A stretch of 64,000 bases of DNA from Saprospiraceae bacterium (GCA_013001975.1 JABDKX010000076.1:20399-84398), one strand, 5' to 3'. Counted from the first letter of the stretch, positions 10,719-21,321 are shown. Program-made: numbers and translations. Notes: generated by a model not told the origin, from the letters alone.

Positions 10719-11192
10719 ATGGAAAACGCTATTCAATTAGCAAACAGATTTAGGGAGGTTCTTTTAAATGGTAAGTGGGTCGCCAATACAAATTACAACG
10801 AGCAAATTTCTCAAGTAACGTTTGAGCAAGCCATTAAAAAAGTGGGCACACTCAATACAATTGCCTTATTGACTTACCACATCAATTATTACTTAGAAGG
10901 TGTGCTAAATTTTTTCAATACTGGAAAAATGGAAATCAGCGATAAATTCAGCTTTGAAATGCCCCCATTAAATCATGATTCTGATTGGATTCAATTAAAA
11001 AGTAATATTTTAAAGAATGCTGAAAATTTTGCGCTAGCAATAGAACAAATGTCTGATACAAAATTAGAATCTGTTTTTCTTGATAAAAAATATGGGACCT
11101 ATAGAAGAAATATTGAAGGCATGATTGAACATTGTTACTATCATCTTGGACAGATTGTTCTTATAAGGAAAATGATTAATGATCAACCATAA
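10719..11192 (+). CDS. DinB-like / DUF1572 domain-containing protein
   Basis: C-terminal HCYYHLGQIVLIRKMI and helical bundle pattern typical of the DinB superfamily. Confidence 0.6.
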   Translation: MENAIQLANRFREVLLNGKWVANTNYNEQISQVTFEQAIKKVGTLNTIALLTYHINYYLEGVLNFFNTGKMEISDKFSFEMPPLNHDSDWIQLKSNILKNAENFALAIEQMSDTKLESVFLDKKYGTYRRNIEGMIEHCYYHLGQIVLIRKMINDQP

Positions 11193-11275
11193 TCTCAAAC
11201 CCACTTAGCAAACTGCAATCAGATATGATTAATTATCAATTAGAAAATGCAATTTAATTTTTACCACAACAATTT

Positions 11276-11443
11276 TTAATAATACTCATCTTGAGTTCTC
11301 GTATTAATAAATAAAGCTGCCAAAACACCAGGCGCCCAAGCGCAAAGCGTCAGCATAAAAACTATAAAAATAGAACCGCAACCTTTATCAATAACAGCTA
11401 AAGGTGGAAACAATACACAAATGATGGATCGGAATAATGACAT
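11276..11443 (-). CDS. YqaE/Pmp3 family small membrane protein
   Basis: 55-aa ORF read on the minus strand: MSLFRSIICVLFPPLAVIDKGCGSIFIVFMLTLCAWAPGVLAALFINTRTQDEYY; below the ORF track size cutoff. Confidence 0.8.
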   Translation of the reverse strand: MSLFRSIICVLFPPLAVIDKGCGSIFIVFMLTLCAWAPGVLAALFINTRTQDEYY

Positions 11444-11537
11444 TAAATTTTGTTTTAATTATGACTTTCAAACCAATAACATAATGTCTAATAATCATTG
11501 TTTCCAGAAAAGCGGTTATTAGATCAACTTAAGATTA

Positions 11538-12023
11538 TTAAGGATTAATATCTTCAGTTTTCACAGAAACCTTGGAAGTGTTTTCTACTTCAGACCATGT
11601 TGACCAAATATCATCAACCAGTTTTTTAAAGGTTGTACTATCAGGAGTAAGATATATTTTGTCAAATAAGACATGCATCTCTCCTCTCAATTTCGGATAA
11701 TCATCAGTAACTGATTTAGCTTTTTTCCAAGCTTCAATGTGATTTAAAAAAGCCTCTTTAAATGTAATTGGGCAATCTTCAAATGGTAAAGATTCTAACT
11801 TTTGTGTGTAATAATCTATTGTGAAACTTAACGATAACTTTTCACACATTTCATTCCTGATTTTACCAAGCTGGCTATCCACTAATAATACATGATCTAT
11901 ACAAGCTTGATCAGGTTCAACCTGTGTCTTATTATTTAAATAAGAATTTGTCTTACTTTGACATGATTGATTGAGCGTGAGTACGCCCAGAAATAATAAA
12001 AACAGACTGCTTAATTTTTTCAT
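11538..12023 (-). CDS. Hypothetical lipoprotein
   Basis: N-terminal MKKLSSLFLLFLGVLTLNQSCQSK lipobox-like signal. Confidence 0.65.
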   Translation of the reverse strand: MKKLSSLFLLFLGVLTLNQSCQSKTNSYLNNKTQVEPDQACIDHVLLVDSQLGKIRNEMCEKLSLSFTIDYYTQKLESLPFEDCPITFKEAFLNHIEAWKKAKSVTDDYPKLRGEMHVLFDKIYLTPDSTTFKKLVDDIWSTWSEVENTSKVSVKTEDINP

Positions 12024-12041
12024 ATAGCCTAAATATTAAAA

Positions 12042-12464
12042 TCATTCTCCAGTATATGGTCTGCCTTGTCCAGTCTCACATAGCAACTTCAAACTTTCCA
12101 TAAATCTGCCCCAATGAAAATTACAAACACCGTAATAATCTGTTTCATGAGCCCAATTTAAATGTGAAAATTTAAGATACGTTTCCCCTTCTAATTCTTC
12201 TAACTCAAACCTAACATCTGTTCCAATCCATTCTTTGTCACCATCTAAACATTTCCACAATACAAACCTGGGAGGATTGAGTTCAACAATTTTCATTTTA
12301 TTAAAATACTTTTCACTAAAGCTGAAGTGATTAACAAATCCAACTTCTGGCTTTGCTGTTGCTTCTATAGTCCACCAACCTCTCAATCCTTCTTGAGTCG
12401 TTATTGCTTTATATACTTCCTGAAGCGTTGCTTTTATCACCAAATTGTGTCGTAAATTTGCCAT
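12042..12464 (-). CDS. SRPBCC/AHSA1 domain-containing protein
   Basis: KATLQEVYKAITTQEGLRGWWT...  typical AHSA1 N-terminus; LKLLCETGQGRPY end. Confidence 0.8.
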   Translation of the reverse strand: MANLRHNLVIKATLQEVYKAITTQEGLRGWWTIEATAKPEVGFVNHFSFSEKYFNKMKIVELNPPRFVLWKCLDGDKEWIGTDVRFELEELEGETYLKFSHLNWAHETDYYGVCNFHWGRFMESLKLLCETGQGRPYTGE

Positions 12465-12638
12465 ACTTATCTGTTATTCCGCACTAATAAAAACTATCAA
12501 GATAATAAAGAGAACATACAAATGCTTAAAAACAATGTAATTTATCCTTGTTTTAATTCTAAAACGCCTAAAATTAATGTGAAAACTATTAGATTTTGAA
12601 TTACCCAAATTTAAGTAATTGACTAAATTTGATAAACT

Positions 12639-13058
12639 TTACGCTAGGATTTGACTTCCTTCACTTTCAGTTGGCATTCTACAAGCGTCCCGCTTTCCGA
12701 ACCATTTATACCTATTTTTTGCGATAAAATTATATACCCTATCACGAATGAATTTCGGCACTACTCGAAATATCAATACAGATTTCCAAAGACCATTTAA
12801 AGAAGAAATGGCTAACAATGCTGCATCAGACCTGTAATATGTTTTACCATCTTTTATATAAATAACTGTATCAATATTTTTTAAATCTGAAGCTGATAAT
12901 GTAGAAGAAGCTGTTTTTCCTTGTAAGGAAGCGAAATATAATTTTCCAGATTTATCACGACTTATGAGAAAGTCAACAAACGAATTGCAAATAGTGCAAA
13001 CACCATCAAAAAAAATAATGTTTTTATCGGTTATGATATTTGAATTCATACTATCCAA
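12639..13058 (-). CDS. Thiol-disulfide oxidoreductase DCC family protein (DUF393)
   Basis: IIFFDGVCTICNSFVDFLISRD motif (DxxCxxC). Confidence 0.85.
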   Translation of the reverse strand: MDSMNSNIITDKNIIFFDGVCTICNSFVDFLISRDKSGKLYFASLQGKTASSTLSASDLKNIDTVIYIKDGKTYYRSDAALLAISSLNGLWKSVLIFRVVPKFIRDRVYNFIAKNRYKWFGKRDACRMPTESEGSQILA

Positions 13059-13176
13059 TCAGATAAAATTCTATTAAATACATTATTACTTTTAAAACAA
13101 GGTTTAGATAAAAAAGATCTCATAATGAATAAGTCTATTGAATTATGAAAAATGAATGTGTCAGAGAAAGTTAATA

Positions 13177-14343
13177 TTACTTATTTGCCCATGCAGATAA
13201 AATGGCCTCTTCTCTATTAAAAACAGTTTCCATATTCTTTAGATACTTATCCCTTCTTTCATTTGTGAGGGCATCAGATTGCCACCAATCATACGTATCC
13301 TTAATCGTTTGGGATAAAGGTCTGAAAGTTAATCCTTGCTCAAGCGCTCTCTTATTATTAATCTTGGCAGATCCAACATTATTACCTACAGGCATAATCC
13401 AAGGTACAATATGATGCACATTTTGCTCAATCAAGAAATCGTAATCATTGACATATGTAAATGTTTTTTCAGACTTAAAATCTTTTTCTGCAGCGTCAAC
13501 AAATTGATACATAGTTTGAGAATTCTGTGGGCCTACAATATTATAGGTTCCGCTACTTTTTGACTCGGCCAATCTGATCATAAATTCTGCAGCGTCTCTA
13601 ACATCTAAATATTGAACCTCATCCGCCTCCTTTCCTGGAACTAAAATATTTCCTCCTTGAGCAAGTCGCAATGGCCAATGAATGAATCTATCTGATTTGT
13701 CACCAGGTCCAATCATATAAGTTGGTCTTGCCAAAATCGTTCGGTCCTTACCAAATATATTTTTTGCTGCTAGTTCTGAATTTGTTTTCATGACGCCATA
13801 CCAATACTCAATTTTCATTTCTTCATCTTCTATCCCCTCTGGTTCTTCCATTAGTAGCTCAGTATCTTCTCCTATATCATTCCCTAGGTAAGGATAATAA
13901 ACACCGGTAGATGACGTATATAGGTATAGTTCAACATTATCCTTCAACAACTCAGCCGACTTATTTGTCCACTCAACATTACGACCAGAATTATCAATCA
14001 CAACATCCCATTTACGATTCTCAAGTGCAGTTAAATTATCAGCCCTGTCACCTATCAGGGACTCAACCTGATCAAATAATGAAGTGTGAATAGTTGGTTG
14101 CGTCTTTCCTCTTGTAAATGTAGTAACTGTATGCCCTCGTTTTAAAGCATAAGCTATTTGGTGAGGACCTAAAAAACTGGTGCCCCCCAATATCAATATT
14201 TTTAAAGGACTGGGCTTCACTTCATCTGTTGGCTTTTTTGATTCCGCAGGTGAGGTACAACTTATCATCTTTGTGCCAAATAATGGAAGACCAACCCCTA
14301 GTAACAATCCTTTTTTAGAAAACTTTCTCCTTGTTATTTTCAT
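13177..14343 (-). CDS. NAD-dependent epimerase/dehydratase with twin-arginine signal (exported, possibly Tat lipoprotein)
   Basis: MKITRRKFSKKGLLLGVGLPLFGTKMISC leader followed by Rossmann motif ILILGGTSFLGPHQIAYAL. Confidence 0.8.
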   Translation of the reverse strand: MKITRRKFSKKGLLLGVGLPLFGTKMISCTSPAESKKPTDEVKPSPLKILILGGTSFLGPHQIAYALKRGHTVTTFTRGKTQPTIHTSLFDQVESLIGDRADNLTALENRKWDVVIDNSGRNVEWTNKSAELLKDNVELYLYTSSTGVYYPYLGNDIGEDTELLMEEPEGIEDEEMKIEYWYGVMKTNSELAAKNIFGKDRTILARPTYMIGPGDKSDRFIHWPLRLAQGGNILVPGKEADEVQYLDVRDAAEFMIRLAESKSSGTYNIVGPQNSQTMYQFVDAAEKDFKSEKTFTYVNDYDFLIEQNVHHIVPWIMPVGNNVGSAKINNKRALEQGLTFRPLSQTIKDTYDWWQSDALTNERRDKYLKNMETVFNREEAILSAWANK

Positions 14344-14363
14344 AATTTAATATTTATAAAAAA

Positions 14364-16223
14364 CTACTCAGACACTATTAAAGATTGACTCGCAATTTTT
14401 GTTCGGCCACTATTCACGGCAATTATATAGTGTCCTGCAGACAAGGTGGAAATATCAAAACTAAATTCATTAAGACCGCTTTTGATTGAAGTCGATGCAT
14501 ATAATTTATCTACTAAAGCTCCATTTTGATTGAATAGTAAAATTTCAATATCAGAACTTAATTCTCCAATTTCAAACGTCATTGAAAACCTTTCAGCTAC
14601 TGGATTTGGGAATACTCTAATTTCATTATTTGAAATCTCTTGTTCTAAAACAGGAGTGGCAGTCGATGGTCTGGTCAGTTTAACTACCCAAGGCATGTTT
14701 ACACGCGCAGAATTGCCATAGAATCCAGAAATCCAACAAGTTCCTGGATCCGAAAAATCTCGTTGAGAACCTGCATAGTCTCCCCATCTTTCTAAGGGAC
14801 CGGAAATCATACCTATATAACCTTCTCCATCTTTAATACTTATGATGTCAGAGTAACCAAATACTGGGTCATAGTAAACTGCAGAGATTCCTGTATTCAG
14901 ATTTTTAGCGGTATGCCCAAAAGTCAATATGACATCATTTTCACCTGGATCAATGCCTGTATGTGTAATACCTGGATATCCGATTTCAAATTCAGGACCA
15001 ATTAAATGACGTAAATTTACATCTCGTCCACCTGAAACATCGAATATAGTTCCGTGATAAATACCGGCTTTATTGTTAGATAAGTTTCTTGTGTTACCCA
15101 CAAATTGAATTTCATTATCTAAGTAAAACGCTTCAAGTACACGTGCATCGTTTGTTTGAAGTTCGCCAAAAAACATCTCTGCATTAGGTGGCACCCCATA
15201 AGCTACATCAGATATAAGCACATCAATTTCAATAGAGGTATTGGGATCATTTATCCCTCCTCTAAGTTCGACTAGAAAGAAAGTATCATTCTCTACTGAA
15301 AAATTTCTATTTGAAAGAAAGTAAGTACTGGCTTCCAGACTTTCGTCCGCACTTTCTACTGGACACAAGTTTCTAATAAAAGTACTCCCAGAAACAATAT
15401 CTTGGTATAAATTAGTTACCAGAGGTACTCCAGCATATCCGTTCGTTTTATCGATTTGCCACAGAACCGTTTCAGCAAATCCAGTTTGCCAAGGTTGGTT
15501 ATCAAAGATCAAATTTCCAGTTACAACTAAATCGGTTTGTGTCACATTTATCATTGGGTAATCAGTCCATGTGGTATCATTATTTGGATTGCCAGTCAGC
15601 TCGTAAACATGCCAATCCCCTGTTGCATCGTTAGTTGCTGAAAATGCTACTATGATATTCGTGTTTTCACTATCAGATCCATGTAGAAAAACAATAATGA
15701 ATCTATCTGCTTCTGTATCATACAGTACTCGAGGATCAAAAAACCTATCTGGAAGATTTAATACCTCTGCCAATGATTCCAATGAAAAGCCAACCAAATC
15801 ATCACCACCAGAAGACTTAATAGCTATCTGAGAATTCATAGCTGAAATGACTTGACCTCCATTTGTTGCTAAATGATTATCTAACGGTATTCCTACATCC
15901 GGAGAAATTAATCCCGAGAAGGAAGATATTGTTTCAGGTGGATTAACAATACTTCTCTTTGAAATGGGAAGATTATTGTTTTTAGGATGACTCAAGGTTA
16001 ATCCTTCCTTAAGTTCGCTCAGATATTTTTTATATGAATTTCCAGATACTGCTGGTGCTTCCAAATTTTTTAGATTTATAAAATAAGGATCATCAATATC
16101 ATTAAAATTTATTGTAGCGATTTTTTGAACACCTTCAAGTCTTTCTTTTTTAAATTCAACTTTTTGGCTATTTAAGCCTGTCAAAATGCTGATACTTAAG
16201 GCGATTACTGTTATTATTCTCAT
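14364..16223 (-). CDS. T9SS type A sorting domain-containing secreted protein of unknown function
   Basis: N-terminal signal; C-terminal RVFPNPVAERFSMTFEIGE...LSAGHYIIAVNSG...SQSLIVSE T9SS CTD. Confidence 0.8.
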   Translation of the reverse strand: MRIITVIALSISILTGLNSQKVEFKKERLEGVQKIATINFNDIDDPYFINLKNLEAPAVSGNSYKKYLSELKEGLTLSHPKNNNLPISKRSIVNPPETISSFSGLISPDVGIPLDNHLATNGGQVISAMNSQIAIKSSGGDDLVGFSLESLAEVLNLPDRFFDPRVLYDTEADRFIIVFLHGSDSENTNIIVAFSATNDATGDWHVYELTGNPNNDTTWTDYPMINVTQTDLVVTGNLIFDNQPWQTGFAETVLWQIDKTNGYAGVPLVTNLYQDIVSGSTFIRNLCPVESADESLEASTYFLSNRNFSVENDTFFLVELRGGINDPNTSIEIDVLISDVAYGVPPNAEMFFGELQTNDARVLEAFYLDNEIQFVGNTRNLSNNKAGIYHGTIFDVSGGRDVNLRHLIGPEFEIGYPGITHTGIDPGENDVILTFGHTAKNLNTGISAVYYDPVFGYSDIISIKDGEGYIGMISGPLERWGDYAGSQRDFSDPGTCWISGFYGNSARVNMPWVVKLTRPSTATPVLEQEISNNEIRVFPNPVAERFSMTFEIGELSSDIEILLFNQNGALVDKLYASTSIKSGLNEFSFDISTLSAGHYIIAVNSGRTKIASQSLIVSE

Positions 16224-16388
16224 TTTCTATATTTGAATAAACTAAATTGGTTTAGGTCTAAATGTTTGATTAACATTTATAACGATAACCACGTGAATTT
16301 AATAAATTACATCTATTTATTAAGCAAGAACGATCAATTCAAATATTTAAACTTGATAAATTGTTCGTGATAACTTATATGAATGGAT

Positions 16389-17330
16389 TTAAAAAGGTAG
16401 GTTGGCAAGATCAACATTGCCGCCTGTCAGTATAATACCAACTTTTTTAAAGGCAAACTTTTCCTTTTCTTTTAAGAGCGCTGCAAAAGGAACAGCTGAA
16501 GATGGTTCTACAATTATTTTCATTCTCTCCCAAATCAACCGCATTGCATTAATGATCTCTTCTTCTTCTACTCTGATAATCCTATCGACATGTTTTTGGA
16601 TAATAGGAAAATTTATGTCACCTAGATGTGTCCTTAAACCATCAGCAATAGTATTAAATGTAATATTCTTTTCAATTTGACCACTTTGTAATGAGCGATA
16701 AGCATCATCAGCTGCCATGGGCTCTCCAGCAATCGTAATACATTCCGAACCAAAAGATTTTACAGAAAGAGATGTTCCAGCTAAAAGTCCACCACCACCA
16801 ACTGGTACCATAACAACTTGAAGGCCATTTATTTCTTCCAATAATTCTTTTGCTGTCGTTCCTTGTCCGATAATAACATTTAAATCATTGGAAGGATGAA
16901 GAAATGAAGCACCCGTTTCATCTGCTATACTATCAGCAGTTGCTTTTCTCGCTTCAATTGTAGATTCACATTCAGTGACTTGCCCACCATATCCAAGTAC
17001 GGCTTCCTTTTTTACTGAGGGCGCATTTTCTGGCATCACTATATAAGCTGGAATATTTAATGAACGTGCGCTTAAAGCAACCGCTTGTGCCATATTTCCT
17101 GAAGAATGTGTGACCACACCTCTTTTTTGTTGTTGTTCTGATAATTGTAAAATAGCATTGGTGGCGCCCCTCATTTTAAAGGCACCCATTCTTTGAAAAT
17201 TCTCACATTTAAAATAGACTTCCGCACCCGACAGTTTATTTAAATAGGTCGAGGTCATCACTGGTGTATTGTGAATGTAAGGTTTAATTCTATTATGACA
17301 ATCTTCTATTTCTTGCTTGTAATTATGCAC
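16389..17330 (-). CDS. Threonine/serine dehydratase or serine racemase-like PLP enzyme
   Basis: PLP-Lys motif FKCENFQRMGAFKMRGA, SSGNMAQAVALSAR, PVGGGGLLAG. Confidence 0.85.
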   Translation of the reverse strand: MHNYKQEIEDCHNRIKPYIHNTPVMTSTYLNKLSGAEVYFKCENFQRMGAFKMRGATNAILQLSEQQQKRGVVTHSSGNMAQAVALSARSLNIPAYIVMPENAPSVKKEAVLGYGGQVTECESTIEARKATADSIADETGASFLHPSNDLNVIIGQGTTAKELLEEINGLQVVMVPVGGGGLLAGTSLSVKSFGSECITIAGEPMAADDAYRSLQSGQIEKNITFNTIADGLRTHLGDINFPIIQKHVDRIIRVEEEEIINAMRLIWERMKIIVEPSSAVPFAALLKEKEKFAFKKVGIILTGGNVDLANLPF

Positions 17331-17355
17331 ACCTTATAATTTAAGATTTCTTTTA

Positions 17356-18405
17356 TCAGTTTTCGTTTTCGTAGAATATCTTATAATATTTTCGGCCATC
17401 ATCATCGACACCTTTTTCAATCATGTTTCGATTACCATGAATATAAATGTGAAAGTTTTTATCCAACTTCAAAACCGATTTGAATATACGTGATTGATTC
17501 TTAACAGCTGCGGGACTAACGTCAAAGTTGTCGTACAATTGTACTTGGTTTTCTTCTTGGTAATCTTTTTTGTATTGCCCAAATTCCCTTTTTACTTTTT
17601 CCTCATCACCAAAAAGTGAATCCAAATAATTTGATTCATCAAAACTTTCTTCTTGCTTTAGATATGACTGAGATGCATTCAAAATATATGCTTCATCTGC
17701 TTTGTCAAGGTCATACAGAGGCTTCAGCCTGTCGTTAACGAATGCCTTGGTTGCTTGGATGTAAACTTTAGTTTTGTAATAATCATCTGATCTGCTTTCA
17801 ACATTTAAGAAATCTTGTCTCCAATAGAGTGCTTCCCTATTTCGATTAGACTTATCCATGACACATAATTTGAAACCATCTTCTTTTTCGGTATTAAAAA
17901 TAACGCAAGCTTTATCCAACTTATTAATATTTATCCCTTTTTGGTGATCGATATTATAATGATCATTTCGTTGGGTCAGTTTTAAAAATGAATCCTTAGC
18001 TTCTGATTTAAAAATAATTATAGCTGAGACCAATTCATCATCGACAATAACATCTTCTATATAACTCATCATAAAATCACCTGATTTGATATTGGGATGT
18101 ACTGATTGATTATAAAGGTATTTTGCTATTATTTGAGACTGCGCATGCAATTGATTGGGATCGTCAAAGATTTCACTCACATATTTATACACAGGATTCA
18201 TTTCAATGTCATCCTCCAAAAATGTGAAGCTGAAAAATTCTGGTTCCTTAAAGTTTTCGAAATAATAATGAAGCAGAAGATTCTTTAAATTGTCATCATT
18301 GACTTTGACAGACGTTGGAGATATTTTAATACCTTCAGATTGGGCATGATCGCCGATGTAATGGATTGAAACTTCATCAAACTGCGCATTTTCATAATTT
18401 ATCAT
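17356..18405 (-). CDS. Nucleoid-associated protein (NdpA/YejK family)
   Basis: NdpA-like pattern: VSIHYIGDHAQSEGIKIS, FMMSYIEDVIVDDELVSAIIIFKSE. Confidence 0.7.
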   Translation of the reverse strand: MINYENAQFDEVSIHYIGDHAQSEGIKISPTSVKVNDDNLKNLLLHYYFENFKEPEFFSFTFLEDDIEMNPVYKYVSEIFDDPNQLHAQSQIIAKYLYNQSVHPNIKSGDFMMSYIEDVIVDDELVSAIIIFKSEAKDSFLKLTQRNDHYNIDHQKGININKLDKACVIFNTEKEDGFKLCVMDKSNRNREALYWRQDFLNVESRSDDYYKTKVYIQATKAFVNDRLKPLYDLDKADEAYILNASQSYLKQEESFDESNYLDSLFGDEEKVKREFGQYKKDYQEENQVQLYDNFDVSPAAVKNQSRIFKSVLKLDKNFHIYIHGNRNMIEKGVDDDGRKYYKIFYENEN

Positions 18406-18453
18406 TTCTCAAATTTAGTTTGTAAATATAACAATGATTTAAATCCAAAGAAA

Positions 18454-18482
18454 AAGCCTTGTCTATAATTCAGACAAGGCTT
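18454..18482 (-). terminator. Intrinsic terminator-like hairpin downstream of the TerB-like gene
   Basis: Perfect 11-bp inverted repeat AAGCCTTGTCT-ATAATTC-AGACAAGGCTT with a minus-strand T-rich tail. Confidence 0.75.
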
Positions 18483-18505
18483 CTAATATATGTTTGAGGT
18501 ACAGA

Positions 18506-18982
18506 TTATTCCTCCTCGTCTATTGAAATTGGCTCAATCATTGGCAATTCCATCAAAAGAGATTCTTCGGTACTGATTGACATCATACCAAGAAATCCTC
18601 CTGAAGCTTTAGCTACATGCTTAGCGAAAGATTTGTATGAATGATACAACTCATATGCCACCGTGTTATCAAGACATGGCAAAATAGCATTGACTTGTTC
18701 TAGTTTTCCAGACAACATAGCTGTGGCTTCATTTTTATCTTCTGGTAAGTTTTTCATCAACCCATCTAAGGTGTCAGAGAATTCTTTTCCTACTTCTTCG
18801 TAAAATGCATTTAAAAATGAAGGATTGTTATAAGATCGAATTTTGGTCAATTTTTGAGCCCATTCTGTTTCCCTTTCATCGATTTTTCCATCTGCATTTG
18901 CAATTATTAGGGTTATCCAAGCAATAGCATCTTTTAGTATCCCAAATTCTTGATCGTTTAATGCTTCAAAACCTTGTGTCAT
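18506..18982 (-). CDS. TerB-like hypothetical protein
   Basis: ITLIIANADGKIDERETEWAQKL TerB-type motif. Confidence 0.55.
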   Translation of the reverse strand: MTQGFEALNDQEFGILKDAIAWITLIIANADGKIDERETEWAQKLTKIRSYNNPSFLNAFYEEVGKEFSDTLDGLMKNLPEDKNEATAMLSGKLEQVNAILPCLDNTVAYELYHSYKSFAKHVAKASGGFLGMMSISTEESLLMELPMIEPISIDEEE

Positions 18983-19041
18983 AATTATTTAAAATAATTT
19001 AAGCCAATTTTGATATCGGCAAAGTGAATAATAATGTAAAA

Positions 19042-21321
19042 TTAATAATTTAATCTGAGTCCGATAGAGGGTATTATAGGTAGTTGATTGACACGCTCAA
19101 ATCTTACTCTGTCGAAGTAAAATATATTATCGCGATCATAAGCATTTGTTACACTTACCACGGCTTCAACATTAAGATTATCAGTCATTTCAAAAGTCTT
19201 TTGAATTGAAGCGTCTAATCTGTGATAATATGGCAACCTTCCACCATTTCTTGTATCTGAGTATATAATACCGACATTATCTGGATTTGATGTGATGTAA
19301 TCGCTGCCAGGGCCTTGTTCAAGATTTAACTGATTGAAGAAGGCTTGAGTTTTAGTAAAAGGAAATCCTGAACCAAAATTCCATCTAATACTGGCTTGCC
19401 AATCCATATTTTGACCAAAACTATATGTGGTTAAAAAATTAATATTATGTCTTCGATCATAGATGGTAGGAAATTCTTGCTCACCGTCAAATCTGTCTAC
19501 AAATCCCAACGTATAAGTTGCCCAAACATAAAACGAAGGTGTTTCAAATTTAGCTGAAAAATCGACACCATAAGCTTGTCCCTCCTCCGTAGAATAATCA
19601 GACTGCAAGTTGCTGGTTTTATTTCTATTGACAACAATCAACTGAGGAAAGTCCTTTATATATCCTTCTACATTTAATTGTAAATGATCGGAAATATCTT
19701 GTTCAACACCCAAAATTAAATGACGAGACTTCTGTAGTTTAGAACTTACTCTTTCCCCTTCAAAATTGTTAAATTGAGATTCTGGACCGGATAGAAATCC
19801 AGTAAATAAACTGACAACATCTCTTTCATTAGATGTGCTGATAACATTCTGTGTATAAAATCCAGCTGCCGCTTTCACCCTCGTTCTTTCAGATACATTC
19901 CACTTCAATCCCAATCGTGGCTCTAATGAAATTTCACCTAACGAAGCATAAAACTGAGTTCTTAAACCAGGCTCAAAAACCAACTTTTCCCATGACTTTC
20001 TAAACTTTAAAAAGCCTGACATTTCTGTTGTATTTTGAAATTGGTTCAATCCCAAACCAAATGGATTAACAAAATTAAACTCAGTTCGGATACTCTTTAT
20101 TTCTAATCCATATTTAAGAGCGAATGAATTACCAAAGTAATTGAAATCTAATCCGAGTAAATATTCTCTGATTAAAGATGAACGAGGATCATCATCTCCT
20201 TCAATAATTGATACATCATATTTTGAATACCCTACTATCCCGTTTAACGTTAAAGAACTGGCATTAGGTAAGAGGTCAAAGGTCATACCACCACCTTCAT
20301 TACTCCAATCCACTCTTGACACAAGTGGATTATCAAATGTGTCATCAAATTTAAATCCAAAGAAATTAAATTTACTTCCGTTTTGTGTCACAAAAGACAG
20401 CTTACCGTAAGTATCTGAAAAACCAAATGGTAAACCTATAGTATCATTTACAGAAGCATATGAATAAATTTCTTTTGAAGTATTCTCAATGATCGATTGC
20501 TTCGTTGATAATACAAAAGAAATACTTCCACTATCATCTTTCAATTTAACTAGTGGTCCTTCGAATAATCCTTTCACCATAAATGGACTAGCAGATAATT
20601 GCCCCCCAAATCTCTTTTTATTGCCTTCTCGAGTAGAGATATCAATAATAGCGGAAATCCTACCGCCATATTCTGCATTAAAACCGCCTGTCAAGACATC
20701 TACGTTTCTGATGAGCTCAGTTTCAAATGTTGAGTAAAATCCAATTGAATGAAATGGATTATATATCGTCAATCCATCTAAAAGTATTTTATTTTGAACT
20801 GGTGATCCACCTCGTATGTAAACTTGTCCTCCTTGATCTCCAGTTGATATGATCCCAGGTAAAACCTGCAAGTACTGCAAGATATCTGCATCGCCACCAG
20901 TTGATGGCAAGGCTTTAATCTGTTTTTGACTTACTCTTAATTTTGAAACACGCACCTCTGTTCTGGCTTGTTCTCTATCACCAGAAATATTTATGACCCC
21001 TAAGTTAATGCCTCCAGAAGTCATGTTTATTTTGTAGTAATTTATCTTCGGTGATTTAAATTCAACTTGCGTTGTATTGTCTTCGTATCCAATATAACTG
21101 ACTTTTAAATCATAGTTTCCTAGAGGAATTCCTGCCAGAGTAAACAGACCATTTTCATCAGTATTTGTTCCATATGTTGTGCCATCCAAAACTACATTTG
21201 CAAAAATGACAGGCTCACCTGATTTTTGATCATAAACATGCCCACGAATACTTCCTTCTTGTGAGAAAAGTGAAAAAGAAACAAAAAAGAAAAGGATAGA
21301 AAGATTAAAGATTTTACTCAT
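19042..21321 (-). CDS. TonB-dependent receptor with carboxypeptidase-regulatory-like domain
   Basis: IRGHVYDQKSGEPVIFANVVLDGT, plug domain GGDADILQYLQVLPGIISTGDQGGQVYIRGGSPVQNKILLDGLTIYNPFH. Confidence 0.92.
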   Translation of the reverse strand: MSKIFNLSILFFFVSFSLFSQEGSIRGHVYDQKSGEPVIFANVVLDGTTYGTNTDENGLFTLAGIPLGNYDLKVSYIGYEDNTTQVEFKSPKINYYKINMTSGGINLGVINISGDREQARTEVRVSKLRVSQKQIKALPSTGGDADILQYLQVLPGIISTGDQGGQVYIRGGSPVQNKILLDGLTIYNPFHSIGFYSTFETELIRNVDVLTGGFNAEYGGRISAIIDISTREGNKKRFGGQLSASPFMVKGLFEGPLVKLKDDSGSISFVLSTKQSIIENTSKEIYSYASVNDTIGLPFGFSDTYGKLSFVTQNGSKFNFFGFKFDDTFDNPLVSRVDWSNEGGGMTFDLLPNASSLTLNGIVGYSKYDVSIIEGDDDPRSSLIREYLLGLDFNYFGNSFALKYGLEIKSIRTEFNFVNPFGLGLNQFQNTTEMSGFLKFRKSWEKLVFEPGLRTQFYASLGEISLEPRLGLKWNVSERTRVKAAAGFYTQNVISTSNERDVVSLFTGFLSGPESQFNNFEGERVSSKLQKSRHLILGVEQDISDHLQLNVEGYIKDFPQLIVVNRNKTSNLQSDYSTEEGQAYGVDFSAKFETPSFYVWATYTLGFVDRFDGEQEFPTIYDRRHNINFLTTYSFGQNMDWQASIRWNFGSGFPFTKTQAFFNQLNLEQGPGSDYITSNPDNVGIIYSDTRNGGRLPYYHRLDASIQKTFEMTDNLNVEAVVSVTNAYDRDNIFYFDRVRFERVNQLPIIPSIGLRLNY

